Of a stretch of 34,418 nucleotides of DNA, positions 21,416-32,200 are shown piece by piece. The position numbers and the translations under genes are program-made. Position 1 is the stretch's first letter. Each line of letters opens with the position of its first letter. Origin of the DNA: CAYLZW01 sp964388085 (GTDB lineage Bacteria > Myxococcota > UBA727 > CAYLZW01); assembly GCA_964388085.1 (NCBI GenBank), contig CAYLZW010000026.1:1-34418 (forward strand). The letters are read 5' to 3'. The notes under the pieces are model-generated. The model had not been told where the DNA came from. It did no database searches and saw only the letters and a program-made list of their open reading frames with translations.

Positions 21416-24400
21416 GCGACAACACCCTCGTCAAACCCCTCCTCGATCTACCCGAGAGCATCTTCCGCATCGGCTTCGTCGAGAAGCTCACCGAAGCGGT
21501 CACGCACCCGGAGCGTACGGCAAAGACCTACGTCGTCACGCCGCCCATCGCGGAGGCCTTCGACAAGGCGCTGCGCCTCGTGGGCTCGTCGCTGCGCGAC
21601 AACCGCAGCCAGGCGTCGTTTCTCCACGGCAGCTTCGGCAGTGGCAAGTCGCACTTCATGGCGCTGCTGTCCTTGTTGCTCGACGGCAACGAGGCGGCCT
21701 GGCGCGTGCCGGAGCTCCACCCGCTCAGGCCGAAGCACGAGTGGGCGGGGAAGAAGAAGCTGCTGCAGCTCCACTTCCACATGGTCGGGCAACACAGCCT
21801 CGAGGAGGCCATCTTCGTCCGCTACCTCGACCTCGTGAGGGAGCAGCACCCGAGCGCACCGGTGCCGGGCTTGTTCGCCGACGAGAAGCTATTCCGCGAC
21901 GCGCGCGCGCTGCTCGACGAGCTCGGTGACGATGACAAGTTCTTCGCGCCCATGAACGAGAGCGGCGACGCGGAGTGGGGCACGTTCGGCGGCGGCGAGG
22001 CGTGGACGCGCGAGCGCTTCGATGAGGTCAGCTCCTCGTCGGACGCCAAGCTGCGCGCGGAGCTGTTCAGCGCGCTCGTGAAGTCGCGCTTTCGCGCCTA
22101 CGCCGAGGAGAGCCGGCAATACGTGGACCTCGACACCGGCCTCGGCGTCATCGGCCGGCACGCCAAGGCGCTCGGCTACGACGCCGTGGTGCTGTTCCTC
22201 GACGAGCTCATCCTGTGGCTCGCCTCCCGCGCGTCTGACGTCGCCTGGTTCCACAATGAGGTTCAGAAGATGGTGAAGCTCGTGGAAGCGCAGGAGGCGC
22301 ACCGCGACATCCCCTTTGTGAGCTTCATCGCCCGCCAGCGCGACCTCGCCGAGATGGTGGGGGACGACTACGCTGGCTTCGAGAACAAGCTTGTGCGCGA
22401 CTCGCTGCAGTGGTCCGAGGGGCGTTACGAGACCATCAAGCTCGACGACCGAAACCTGCCGGCCATCGTCGAGAAGCGCGTGCTGAAGCCGAAGGACGAC
22501 GACGCCCGGGCCACGCTCGATCAGGCGTTCGCGAAGCTCCAGAAAGGCACCGCCGACCTCGCGTGGCGGACGATGCTCTCGACCACCGACGCAGGCGACT
22601 TCCGACGGCTCTATCCGTTCAGCCCCGCGCTCGTCGACGCGCTCGTGGCGCTGTCGAACTCGCTGCAACGCGAGCGCACGGCCATCAAGCTCCTGACCGA
22701 GATCCTCGTCGAGCACATCGACGACCTACCCGTCGGCGAAGTGGTGGGGGTCGGCGACCTGTGGGACGTGCTCGCTGGCGGGGAAGACACGGCCGAAGGC
22801 GTCATGCGCTCTCGCTTCGAGTCCGCGAAGCAGACGTACAGCCATCGCTTCCTGCCCATGCTGCAGGAGCACAACCACACGAACACGCCGGAGACCTGCC
22901 AGCGCCTGCGCGCAAACCACCCCGCGCGCCTCGGCTGCAGCAACTGCCGCAACACGAAGTGCCGCACGGACAACCGGCTGGTGAAGACGCTGCTCATCGC
23001 GGCGCTCGTCCCCGAGGTGCCGGCGCTCAAGGAGATGACGGCGAGCCGCCTCGCGCAGCTCAACCACGGCTCGCTGAAGGTCCCCATCCCAGGGACGGAG
23101 GCCGGGCTCATCGCCCAGAAGGTGAGCCGGTGGGCGAGGGAGGTCGCGCAGCTCCACGTAGGCTCGCAGCCCGACCCAACCGTGTCGCTCCAGCTCGAAG
23201 GCGTAGAGCTGAAACCCATCCTCGCCCAGGCGCAGAACCACGATTCCCCGGGCGGGCGCCAGCGAGTGCTGCGTGACCTCTTGTTCGAGGCCATGGGCGT
23301 CGAGAAGGTGGCGGACTGGGGACGCGACCACAAGCACAAGGACTGGCGCGGGACCGACCGGCTCGGTCACATTCGCTTTGGCAATGTGCGCAAGATGGGG
23401 CCGGACGCGCTGCGTTGTCCGGACGACCACGACTGGCGGCTCATCGTCGACTACCCGTTCGACGACGCTGGCTTTGGCCCGCACGACGACGAGAAGGTGG
23501 CCGAAGAGTTCCGCGAGCAGACCGGCGGCAGTTGGACGCTCGTGTGGCTGCCGACCTTTTTCAGCCACGCGACGAATAAAGTGCTGGGCGAGCTCGCCAT
23601 CCTCGAGCACATCTTGAGCTCGCCCTCGACTACGAAGGGCTACCTCGCGCACCTCAGCGTCGAGCAGCAGTCGCGCGCGGCGAACGATCTCGAGAACCTG
23701 CATACGCAACAGCGCTCACACATCCTACAGGTGCTGGAGCAGGCCTATGGCCTCACGGCGGCCCGTGAAGGCGACCTCGACGCCGCACTCAGCGTCGAGA
23801 ACCACCTGCATGTATTGAAGGCCGGCGCGAAGGTGATGCCTGCCCTGGCGGCGAACCTCTCGTCGGCGCTCGACAGCTTCGTGCCAGCGCTCCTCGAGGC
23901 GCGTTACCCGCGGCACCCGCGCTTCACCGTGAAGCTGAGCAAGCAGCGTGTCGACAAGCTGGTGGAGAAGCTCGGCGACATCGTCGACTCCGAGGAGAAG
24001 CGCATTCCCGCCGACAAGGATCTCGTGAGCGAGATGCGCGGCACCCTCGGAGAGCTGGGGCTCGTACGCGTCACGGAGACGGCGGTGCACCTCCTGGAGG
24101 ACCGCACGCTGCAGGAGCTCGAGAACAAACGCGCGCAGCAGGCGAACGACCGCCCCGAGGTGGGTGAGCTGCGTCGCTGGATCGACGAGACCGGCAAGAT
24201 GGGGCTACAGGACGAGGCGCTCGACCTCGTCGTGCGCTGCTACGCGCGCTGGTCCGCCCGCACTTTCATGAGCGGCGACCGGCCCTACGAGCCGATCGCC
24301 GGCAAGCCCATCCCCGACTATGTCGTGCTCGAGAAGCCGGACCTCCCGAGCCACGAGGAGTGGGGCAAGGCCCTGCGCATGGCAGGCGACGCCTTCGGCA

Positions 24401-25098
24401 TCTCGCTCGCGGGGAAGGCGCTCCACGCCGACAACCTCAAGCGATTTGAAGCGGCGCTGCGCGACAAGCTCAAGGAGAAGGCGCAACCGTGCACGAGGCT
24501 GCCCGGCGCTCTGGCGCGTCGCCTCACGGAGCTCGATCTCTCCGCGGACGTCGACCGCGCGACGACGGCAGCCTCGGCGGACCAGCTCTGTGCCTCGCTC
24601 ACTGGAAAGAGCGCGAAGCCACAGGTGGAGGCGCTCGCGGCGTTCCTCCCCAAGACGAGCGCGAGAGCGGTCGGCGCCAGCATCGGCAGTGTCAGCGACG
24701 TCCTCACGGAGCTCGAGAACAACCTGGTATTCGGCCAGTTCACGCAGCTGAAGCAGCGGCAGGGCGAGCTCCCGGGGGCGACGGAGCTCCTCGAGCGTGT
24801 GGCGCAGGCCCTCCGGCAGGACGAGCTGAACGAGGCCGCGGCGTCGCGCGTGCGGGCGCTCGCCGAGGAAGCGCAGCGCATCATGACGCCTCCGGCCCAG
24901 CCCCCGGTACTGCCACCGGTACAGCCACCGGCGGGGGCGACGCGCTACCAGGCGACCCTCGCGGGTAGGGGCCGGGCGAACATCGTGAAGCACCTGGAGG
25001 AGACCCTCGCCGCGGTGCGAAGCTCCCTGGACGATGCAGACGAGGACGTTGTCATGACAGGCCACATCCAGCTCGTCGGAGCCGGTAAGAAGCGGTGA
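21412..25098 (+). CDS. pglY: PglY: BREX type 2 P-loop ATPase
   Basis: A 1228-residue ATPase equivalent to BrxC of type 1 BREX. I place the start at the ATG overlapping the upstream TGA (MSDNTLVKPLLDL). The frame stays open further upstream, but only within the preceding gene. Walker A is GSFGSGKS (73-80), and Walker B is VLFLDEL with D264 and E265. A cysteine cluster C496, C509, C512, C517 (GCSNCRNTKC) could bind zinc. The rest is long and helical, with DWGRDHKHKDWRGTDRLGHI around residues 630-650, and ends in a Pro-rich linker (PPAQPPVLPPVQPPAG) and a short basic C-terminus. In Streptomyces Pgl, PglY is an ATPase required for phage restriction. It is likely to form a multimeric ATP-driven complex with PglZ and PglX. 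Its 3' end touches pglZ (TGATG). Confidence 0.94.
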   Translation: MSDNTLVKPLLDLPESIFRIGFVEKLTEAVTHPERTAKTYVVTPPIAEAFDKALRLVGSSLRDNRSQASFLHGSFGSGKSHFMALLSLLLDGNEAAWRVPELHPLRPKHEWAGKKKLLQLHFHMVGQHSLEEAIFVRYLDLVREQHPSAPVPGLFADEKLFRDARALLDELGDDDKFFAPMNESGDAEWGTFGGGEAWTRERFDEVSSSSDAKLRAELFSALVKSRFRAYAEESRQYVDLDTGLGVIGRHAKALGYDAVVLFLDELILWLASRASDVAWFHNEVQKMVKLVEAQEAHRDIPFVSFIARQRDLAEMVGDDYAGFENKLVRDSLQWSEGRYETIKLDDRNLPAIVEKRVLKPKDDDARATLDQAFAKLQKGTADLAWRTMLSTTDAGDFRRLYPFSPALVDALVALSNSLQRERTAIKLLTEILVEHIDDLPVGEVVGVGDLWDVLAGGEDTAEGVMRSRFESAKQTYSHRFLPMLQEHNHTNTPETCQRLRANHPARLGCSNCRNTKCRTDNRLVKTLLIAALVPEVPALKEMTASRLAQLNHGSLKVPIPGTEAGLIAQKVSRWAREVAQLHVGSQPDPTVSLQLEGVELKPILAQAQNHDSPGGRQRVLRDLLFEAMGVEKVADWGRDHKHKDWRGTDRLGHIRFGNVRKMGPDALRCPDDHDWRLIVDYPFDDAGFGPHDDEKVAEEFREQTGGSWTLVWLPTFFSHATNKVLGELAILEHILSSPSTTKGYLAHLSVEQQSRAANDLENLHTQQRSHILQVLEQAYGLTAAREGDLDAALSVENHLHVLKAGAKVMPALAANLSSALDSFVPALLEARYPRHPRFTVKLSKQRVDKLVEKLGDIVDSEEKRIPADKDLVSEMRGTLGELGLVRVTETAVHLLEDRTLQELENKRAQQANDRPEVGELRRWIDETGKMGLQDEALDLVVRCYARWSARTFMSGDRPYEPIAGKPIPDYVVLEKPDLPSHEEWGKALRMAGDAFGISLAGKALHADNLKRFEAALRDKLKEKAQPCTRLPGALARRLTELDLSADVDRATTAASADQLCASLTGKSAKPQVEALAAFLPKTSARAVGASIGSVSDVLTELENNLVFGQFTQLKQRQGELPGATELLERVAQALRQDELNEAAASRVRALAEEAQRIMTPPAQPPVLPPVQPPAGATRYQATLAGRGRANIVKHLEETLAAVRSSLDDADEDVVMTGHIQLVGAGKKR

Positions 25099-27917
25099 TG
25101 GAAGCCGTCCCGCACCTGTCGCTCACAGACCTCACGGCGGATCTACGCCGCGTCTACGGCGTGAAGCGGCAGCATCATTACGTCGCGTACTTTGGCACCG
25201 GCGAGGAGTGCGAGGTCTCGCTCGATCAGGGCACCGTACGCGTAGTGCCCGTGCGCAGCGAGCTCGAGCTGCGCAAGCTCTTGCCACCGCTCGACGACGA
25301 CGATCAGCAGCCGATCGCGTTTCTCGTGCCCTGGAAGAGCGACATCCCCGTCGATCTCGTTGGCCGCTTCGCGCTGCACGGTCGCGTGCGGCCCATCGGG
25401 AAGGACTCGCGTCTTCGCCACCTCTTCGGTGTGGTCGAGGTGGACGACGCAGTGCGTACCTGTCCATTGGCCGACTATCTCCTGCGGCCGGGGACCGAGC
25501 GCTCCTACCGGATCGGCGACAGCGTGCTGACGCTGGACGCGATGTGGAATGTCTGGCTGCGGCAGGAGTGGCACCTCGACATGGGCGCCGCGCCCGCGCT
25601 CGATGTCCTCCTCGGGTGGGCGGCCGTCGACCGGCGCGGGCCTGGCTTCGTCGACGCGATGAGCGCTGCGTCCGCCGACGGCGTGCGCGAGGCTCTGCTC
25701 GCCTGGCTCCACCAGCGCCTCGGACCGACCGGCCCCATCGCGTGGCGCGCGTGGGAGCAGGGCCGCGGGCGAACGGTGCTCGAGCTCGCGCTGCTCCTCG
25801 AGAGCCTCGTGAAAGCGCCGCTCGGCGAAGTGCGCATGTGGGTCAAGAGCCAGCTCCGCGACCAGCTCGGCGTCGATGACGACGTGGCGCAGCAGGTCAC
25901 CGTCACGCTCGCGCGGCAGGCGCAGAGCGCCATGCGGTATCTCGGCCCTCGAGCAACGCCCCAGGAGCTGCGGGCCGTCGCGCGGGACGCCGACGCTCGC
26001 GTCGTCGATGCGGAGGTGCGCGCGGCTTTGATCGACAGCACGCGCCTGCCCTCGGCATGGGAGCAACGGCTGAGCGCGCTCGGCGAAGCGCTCCGCGACG
26101 CGGCGATCTCCCCGACGGAGAAGAGCTTCGAGGAGGCGCTCAGAGCGCTGCGCAATCTGGAAGGGCATGTGTTCTTCAAGGACACCGACCAGGAGCAGCG
26201 ACTCCAGCGTGCCGATATGGCGGTAAAGCTGCTCGGCTGGTTGGTGGCCCGCCCCGACGCAAAGCTCGAGCCCTCGAACACGCCCTATGGCGAAGCAGAG
26301 GCGCTCGGGCGGTGGTACGCGGAAGAGGGCGGCTTCGTCGACCGCGCCCGCCGCACAGCGCGCGGCACCGCCGAAGACGAGCTCGGCCGAGGAGTGCAAG
26401 CCATCGTCGAGCTGGCGGACGCCGCACGGAGCGAGCTCGACCGCCGCTTCGCGAAAGGGCTCACCGCCTGGGTTGAAGCCGGGCAGCCAGCGAACCAGGT
26501 CATCCCGTTGTGGGACGCCTTCCGCCGCATCGGTGCGCGCTTTCTCGAAGGGAACGGTCTCGAGGGGAATGACGAGCGCCGACTGCTCGTGCTGCTGCTC
26601 GACGGCATGGCCTGGAGCCAGGCCACAGACCTGCTCGCGTCCATGGGCGAACGGGCGGCGCCGTGGGGCCCGCTGGCCTGGCACACCACCAAGGAGGGCC
26701 GCGTCGGCGAAGGCAGGGTGCCCGTCGTCTTCGCGTCGCTGCCAACGGTCACCGACGTCAGCCGCTCGAGCTTCTTCGCAGGAAAGCCCTTCGGACCAGG
26801 CGCGAAGGTCGATACGGCGAACGATCCGGCGCATTGGGAGGCGAACGCCGCGGCCAGAAAGCTCGTCGACGGCAACGACAAGCCTCGCCTGCTCACGCGC
26901 AGCGACGGGCTCACGTCGGCCGGCGCGGCGTCCCCCGCAGCATTGTCACAAATCGCGGATGAATCCCGCCGTGTGGTGGCCCTGATCCTGAACGCCATCG
27001 ACGACTCGCTGAAGGCGAGCCACGCCGTACGCCACGACTGGCCCGTCGAGCGCATCGTGTCCTTGCCGGATCTCCTCGACGCCGCCCGCCGCCATGGGCG
27101 GGCCATTCTTCTCGTGAGCGATCACGGACACGTGCCGGCGGATCGCATTCAGCGCGTGCCGGCGCCGACCTCGGGGGGCGGAGCGCGCTGGCGCCCGTGG
27201 CCAAAGCCGGACGCGCCGCTCGCCGACAACGAGATCGGCGTGTCGTCGAGCCAGGTGTACGCCAAGAAGGGCGACCACGGCGTAGCGCTGCTCATCGACG
27301 ACGCGAGCGCCTATCAGGGCGGTACGCATGGGGGCGAGCACGGCGGCGCCACGTTGGCCGAGGTGGTCGCGCCGTGTCTGCTGATCGGCTGCAATGACGT
27401 GTACGAGCAGATGGTCGAGAAGGACGCAGCGCTCGAGCCCAAGGGAGCCGTCGTGCCGGCATGGTGGCACTTCGATGTCGCCACGCCGGGCAGCGTCGAC
27501 CATGAGCCGGTGGTGACGAGGCCCTCACGCAGGCCGAAGGACGACGAGCGGCAGCTCGGCTTCGCTCAGATCGTCCCGCCCGCGTCTACTGAGCCTGCGA
27601 AGGCGGCGAGCGAGAAGGCGGCGCCGACATCGGTGTTTGCCTCCTCGGACGTGCTTAAGGCGCACGTAGCCTCGGCCAAGGATCGCGAACACGTCGCAAA
27701 GGCCGTGGAGGTTCTGCTCGAGCGGCAGGGGGCGACCTCCGCGCAGGCGTTCGCGGCGGCGATGCAGGAGCTCCCCTTCCGCGTGTCCGGCCTTGTGTCG
27801 AAGCTCCAGGAGGTGCTGAACCTCGACGGCTACGAGGTGCTGCGCTTTGATCCGGTCAACCGCCAGGTCTTCCTCGATCGGGAGAAGCTCGCGCAGCTCT
27901 TTGAGGTGAAGCTTTGA
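25098..27917 (+). CDS. pglZ: PglZ: BREX type 2 alkaline-phosphatase-superfamily protein
   Basis: A 939-residue core BREX protein. I use the ATG at 25098, which overlaps the pglY stop. A GTG one codon earlier is possible. The PglZ domain holds the metal-binding aspartate in LLLDGMAW (D502), the PTVTDVSRSSFF segment around 550-560 that supplies the nucleophile-like Ser/Thr, SDHGH (D675, H676, H678), and a later GEHGG (histidine near 748) followed by LAEVVAPCLLIG. These match the three metal-site blocks of the alkaline phosphatase superfamily. N-terminal residues 1-490 are mostly helical and probably bind partners. The C-terminal ~90 residues (VEVLLERQGATSAQAFAAAM ... NRQVFLDREKLAQLF) look like a winged-helix module. 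In Streptomyces, PglZ is described as counteracting the toxicity of PglX. The stop overlaps the brxD start. Confidence 0.94.
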   Translation: MEAVPHLSLTDLTADLRRVYGVKRQHHYVAYFGTGEECEVSLDQGTVRVVPVRSELELRKLLPPLDDDDQQPIAFLVPWKSDIPVDLVGRFALHGRVRPIGKDSRLRHLFGVVEVDDAVRTCPLADYLLRPGTERSYRIGDSVLTLDAMWNVWLRQEWHLDMGAAPALDVLLGWAAVDRRGPGFVDAMSAASADGVREALLAWLHQRLGPTGPIAWRAWEQGRGRTVLELALLLESLVKAPLGEVRMWVKSQLRDQLGVDDDVAQQVTVTLARQAQSAMRYLGPRATPQELRAVARDADARVVDAEVRAALIDSTRLPSAWEQRLSALGEALRDAAISPTEKSFEEALRALRNLEGHVFFKDTDQEQRLQRADMAVKLLGWLVARPDAKLEPSNTPYGEAEALGRWYAEEGGFVDRARRTARGTAEDELGRGVQAIVELADAARSELDRRFAKGLTAWVEAGQPANQVIPLWDAFRRIGARFLEGNGLEGNDERRLLVLLLDGMAWSQATDLLASMGERAAPWGPLAWHTTKEGRVGEGRVPVVFASLPTVTDVSRSSFFAGKPFGPGAKVDTANDPAHWEANAAARKLVDGNDKPRLLTRSDGLTSAGAASPAALSQIADESRRVVALILNAIDDSLKASHAVRHDWPVERIVSLPDLLDAARRHGRAILLVSDHGHVPADRIQRVPAPTSGGGARWRPWPKPDAPLADNEIGVSSSQVYAKKGDHGVALLIDDASAYQGGTHGGEHGGATLAEVVAPCLLIGCNDVYEQMVEKDAALEPKGAVVPAWWHFDVATPGSVDHEPVVTRPSRRPKDDERQLGFAQIVPPASTEPAKAASEKAAPTSVFASSDVLKAHVASAKDREHVAKAVEVLLERQGATSAQAFAAAMQELPFRVSGLVSKLQEVLNLDGYEVLRFDPVNRQVFLDREKLAQLFEVKL

Positions 27918-29269
27918 GCACCGCCGCGCCGCCGGCGACGCCGCTGAAGCGGCGCGAGATCATCGACGCGCTGCGCATCGGCGCGGTTCCTCGTAGAGGT
28001 CTGGAGCTGTTCGCGATGGGCCTCGACCGCTTCGAGAAGGCCATCGAAGACGAGCTCGATGCCGTGGCCACGGGACGCGGACACTTCAAGGCGGTCCGAG
28101 GCGAATATGGCACCGGCAAGACGTTCTTCTCGCGTTGGCTCGAGCACCGCGCGTTGCAGCGAGGGTTCGCCACGACCCTGGTCCAGATCTCAGAGACGGA
28201 GACGCCCCTCTATCGAATGGAGACGGTCTATCGGCGCGCGGTGGAGTCTCTGCAGACGAAAGAGTGGGCCGACGGCGCGTTCCGCTCCCTCATCGATCGC
28301 TGGTTCTTCAATCTCGAGGAAGAGGTCCTCACCAGCGGACGAGTCGATGCAGCCGACGCGGACGCCGTCGCAAAGGCCGTCGGTGACCTGCTCGAGCAGC
28401 GGCTCCACGAGGTGAGCCGAACGCAGCCGCAGTTCGCCGCCGCGCTTCGCGCGTGTCACACCGCGCGCGTCAAGGACGACCACGCCACGTCCGAGGGCCT
28501 CATTGCGTGGCTGATGGGGCAGCCGAACGTCGGTGCGGGCATCAAGCGCGCCGCCAACCTGAAGGGCGAGCTCGACAACGACCTCGCGGCGGGCTTCCTC
28601 CGGGGACTGCTCGAGGTGTTGAAGCAAACGGGGCGAGCGGGCCTCGTGCTCGTGCTCGACGAGGTCGAGACCATTCAGCGCGTCCGCGCGGACAGCCGCG
28701 AGAAGAGCCTCAACGCGCTCCGGCAGCTCATCGATGACCTTGTCGCTGGGCGGTATCCCGGGCTCTACGTGCTGATTACGGGTACGCCGCAGTTCTTCGA
28801 CGGTCCTCAGGGCGTGAAACGTCTCGATCCCCTCGCCCAGCGGCTCCACACCGACTTTGGTGACGACCCGAAGTTCGACAGCTCGCGCGCGCCCCAGATC
28901 CGACTCCAGGCATTCGACCTCGAGCGGATGGCCGACGTCGGCCGTCGCATCCGCGACCTGTACCCGACCGAGAACCAGGAGCGGGTGCGCTCGAAGGTGA
29001 ACGACGACACCATTCGCTCGCTCGCCTCCGGCGTCGCAGGGAAGCTCGGCGGCAAGGTCGGCATCGCGCCGCGCATCTTCCTGAAGCGGCTGGTCGGCCT
29101 TCTCGACCAGGTGGACGAACACGCGGAGTTCGAGCCCAGCAAGCACCACAAGCTCGTCGTGGACGCCACGGAGCTGACCCTCGAAGAAAGAGCGGCCGCT
29201 GGCGTCTCCGCAACCCTCGACGAGATCGAGCTCGACCTCGGCAAGGGCAGCAGCGGACGGCTGGGGTAG
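27914..29269 (+). CDS. brxD: BrxD: BREX ATP-binding protein
   Basis: A 451-residue P-loop ATPase starting with TTG (MSTAAPPATPLKRREIIDAL) in a 4-nt overlap (TTGA) with the pglZ stop. Walker A is GEYGTGKT (63-70), and Walker B is LVLVLDEVE with D249 and E250. The sensor-like ITGTPQFFDGPQGV and a C-terminal winged-helix region (SGVAGKLGGKVGIAPRIFLK ... LDQVDE) follow the usual AAA+ plus winged-helix layout of BREX BrxD proteins. It is a marker of type 2 BREX together with brxHI, which starts 2 nt after the stop codon. BrxD probably acts with the BrxHI helicase in a DNA-loading or remodelling step; that role is inferred from the family and gene order. Confidence 0.92.
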   Translation: MSTAAPPATPLKRREIIDALRIGAVPRRGLELFAMGLDRFEKAIEDELDAVATGRGHFKAVRGEYGTGKTFFSRWLEHRALQRGFATTLVQISETETPLYRMETVYRRAVESLQTKEWADGAFRSLIDRWFFNLEEEVLTSGRVDAADADAVAKAVGDLLEQRLHEVSRTQPQFAAALRACHTARVKDDHATSEGLIAWLMGQPNVGAGIKRAANLKGELDNDLAAGFLRGLLEVLKQTGRAGLVLVLDEVETIQRVRADSREKSLNALRQLIDDLVAGRYPGLYVLITGTPQFFDGPQGVKRLDPLAQRLHTDFGDDPKFDSSRAPQIRLQAFDLERMADVGRRIRDLYPTENQERVRSKVNDDTIRSLASGVAGKLGGKVGIAPRIFLKRLVGLLDQVDEHAEFEPSKHHKLVVDATELTLEERAAAGVSATLDEIELDLGKGSSGRLG

Positions 29270-29271
29270 TC

Positions 29272-32200
29272 GTGGCGCAAGGCTTCGAGCGTCTGTCGGG
29301 CGCGCTGCAGTACCAAATCGTCAACACGCTCGGGTTCAGGGGCCTGCGGCCGGTGCAAGAGCACACGATTGACGCGGTGCTCGACGGCGACGACTGCGTG
29401 GTGTTGGCGCCTACAGCCGGCGGCAAGACGGAGGCGGCGTTCTTCCCGCTGCTCTCGCGCCTGGAGACCGAAGACTGGCGACCCGTCTCGGTCCTCTACG
29501 TCTCGCCGATTCGCGCGCTGCTGAACAACCAAGAAGACCGCGTCTCCCGCCTCGCCGCGCTCATCGGACGACGCGCTACCAAATGGCATGGCGACGTGGG
29601 GGATGGAGAGCGGAAGCGCTTCCTCGCCGACCCGGCCGACATCCTGCTCACGACGCCGGAGTCGCTCGAGGCGATGCTGATGAGCCCCCGCGTCCCCGCC
29701 CGCGAGGTGTTTGCCGGCCTGCGAGCTGTGGTTATCGACGAGGTCCACGCGTTCGCCGACGACGACCGCGGCGCACACCTCGCCGCCGTGCTCGAGCGGC
29801 TCTCGCGCTATGCGGGTCGAGAGCTTCAGCGGATTGGGCTGTCCGCCACGGTCGGCAATCCGCCGGAGATCCTCTCCTGGTTGCGCGGCAGCTCCGAGCG
29901 AGCCGGCCGCGTCGTCGACCCTGGCGGTGCCCGCGCGACGCCTGTCATCGACATTGACTTCGTGGGAGGGATGGAGAACGCAGCGACGGTCGTTCACGCG
30001 CTCCATCCGGGCAAGAAGCGCCTCGTCTTCGTCGACTCACGTCGCGGCGCTGAAGAGCTCGGACGGCATCTGGACAGCCGCGGGGTGCTGACGTTTGTCA
30101 GTCACGGCTCTCTCTCCGCGCCGATGCGTCGAGATGCCGAGCGCGCGTTCGCCGAGGGCGAGAACTGCGTCATCGTGGCGACGAGCGCGATGGAGCTCGG
30201 CATTGATGTCGGCGACCTCGACCACGTCCTGCAGATTGATGCCCCGGGCAGCGTCGCCAGCTTCCGGCAGCGAATGGGCCGCACGGGGCGACGAGAGGGC
30301 GCGACGACGAACTGCACGTTCCTCTGCACCAAAGAGCAGAGCCTGCTGCAGGCCGCCGCGCTCGTGCGGCTGTACGACGAGGGCTTCGTCGAGCCCGTGA
30401 AGCCTTCGACGCGCGCGAGCCACATCCTCGCTCATCAGCTGATGTCCCTTGCGGTTCAGCTCGGCGGCGTCGGCCGCGCAGATGCGTGGGCCTGGCTCGA
30501 AGGCGCTGCTCCGTTCACATCGCTGGGAGACGATGAGCGGGAGGCCGTCCTCGAGTGGATGCTGCGGAAGGACATCCTCCGCGACGACGAGGGCCGACTC
30601 TGGCTTGGGGAAGAGGGCGAGCGTAGATACGGCCGCGCCAACTTCCGCGCGCTTTACGCCGTCTTCGAGGCTCCGCGGCTCATTACCGTGCGCCACGCGA
30701 ACCAGGAGATCGGCACCGTCGACGCCACCTTCCTCGCTTCCCTGCAGGAGCGCGAGGGCTTCGGCAGCTTCGTGCTCGGCGGGCGCACGTGGCAGGTGCT
30801 CGAGGTGGACTGGGCCCGCGGCCGCTGCGCGGTGAAACCGGCGACCGCAGGACGAGCCGCGCGCTGGGCCGGCAGCGGACAGCATCTGGCGTACGAGCTC
30901 TGCCAAACCATGCGCACGCTCCTCCTCAGCGATGAGCAGGATCCTCGCTGGAGCTCACGCGCGGTGACCGTGATGAAGCAGGTTCGCGCGGAGCACGAGT
31001 TCCTCCACGACGCTGACGACGGCCTCGTCAACGTCAACAAGTCGGAGATCGCGTGGCACAATTTCGCCGGCGGCGCCGCGAACGTGCTGCTCGCGCGAGT
31101 GCTGGAGCGTGAGCTCGGCGGGCGCGTCGTCAGCCGCAACACCTCCCTCTCGTTCATGGATGACGCCGCGAAGAGCGTGGTCGCCGTGAAGGACGCCCTT
31201 CGGAAGCTCGGGGAGGAAGGCCGACCGAACCGCCACGACGCACTGCGCTTCGCCCCTGACGCCACACAGACGCGCCTGTCGAAGTTCATGCCGTGCCTGC
31301 CTGATGACCTTGCCCGCGAGCTGCTCGTGGAGCGGGTGGTCGACGTGGTCAACGCGCGTCGTGTGCTCGGTCTGGCGCCTGAGGCGCTGGAGGAGCGCGA
31401 GGCCCCACAAGCGACTCCGCTACGGAACGCGGTCGAATGGGTGACGACTCCCAAAGCGCTCGAGCTGGCTGCCGATGAGTGGCTCAAGGAGCCCTTCCTC
31501 ACGCTCGACGTGGAGACGACCCTCGACGCTCAGCGGCTCTGTCTCGCGCAAGTCGGCGCCGCCACGAAGAGCTACCTGATTGACCCCTTCCAGGTATTGG
31601 ACCTCACCGCCCTCGCCCGCGTGCTCGAGTCGGAGGTGGTGCCGAAGGTCATTCACAACGCTCAGTTCGAGCGCTCGGTGCTCGGCAGCCTGGGGATGGT
31701 CATCAACAACGTCGTTGATACGCTCGAGGAGTCACGCCGGCTTCGCGGTCAGCTCGCGGGTGGACACAGCCTCATGGCGGTTGCGCGCCGCGAGCTCGAC
31801 GTGGTGCTCGACAAGCGCTGGCAGACCTCCGACTGGAGCCAGCGGCCTCTCACACAGGCGCAGGAAGCGTACGCCGCGATGGACGTCGAGGTGCTTGTCC
31901 GGCTGTCCGAGGCCCTCGGGCTCTTTGCTCCTGCCGCCATTGCTGCACGAGAGAAGGCCGCGGCGGTGGCGAGCCCCACCGACGGTTCGCCGGGAGCGCT
32001 CGTTGCTGAACGACTCACTCCGGGCGTGCTTGAACGGCTACTGCCCCTCGCAAAGGCGCGTCTGGGCGCTCGGCCCGCTGACCTGGTCTACGTCGGCATT
32101 GCGGACGCGGCGGGCTACTACTGGTGCGCCTACCAGTCCCACTTCAAGCTGCGCGAGCTGGAGCCGGCGATCTTTCGGTCGTACCTACACGATCGCCTGC

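Noticed and set aside
25143..26834. Minus-strand 563-codon frame opposite pglZ
   Set aside because: Same high-G+C shadow effect. It lies wholly within the well-supported pglZ gene.
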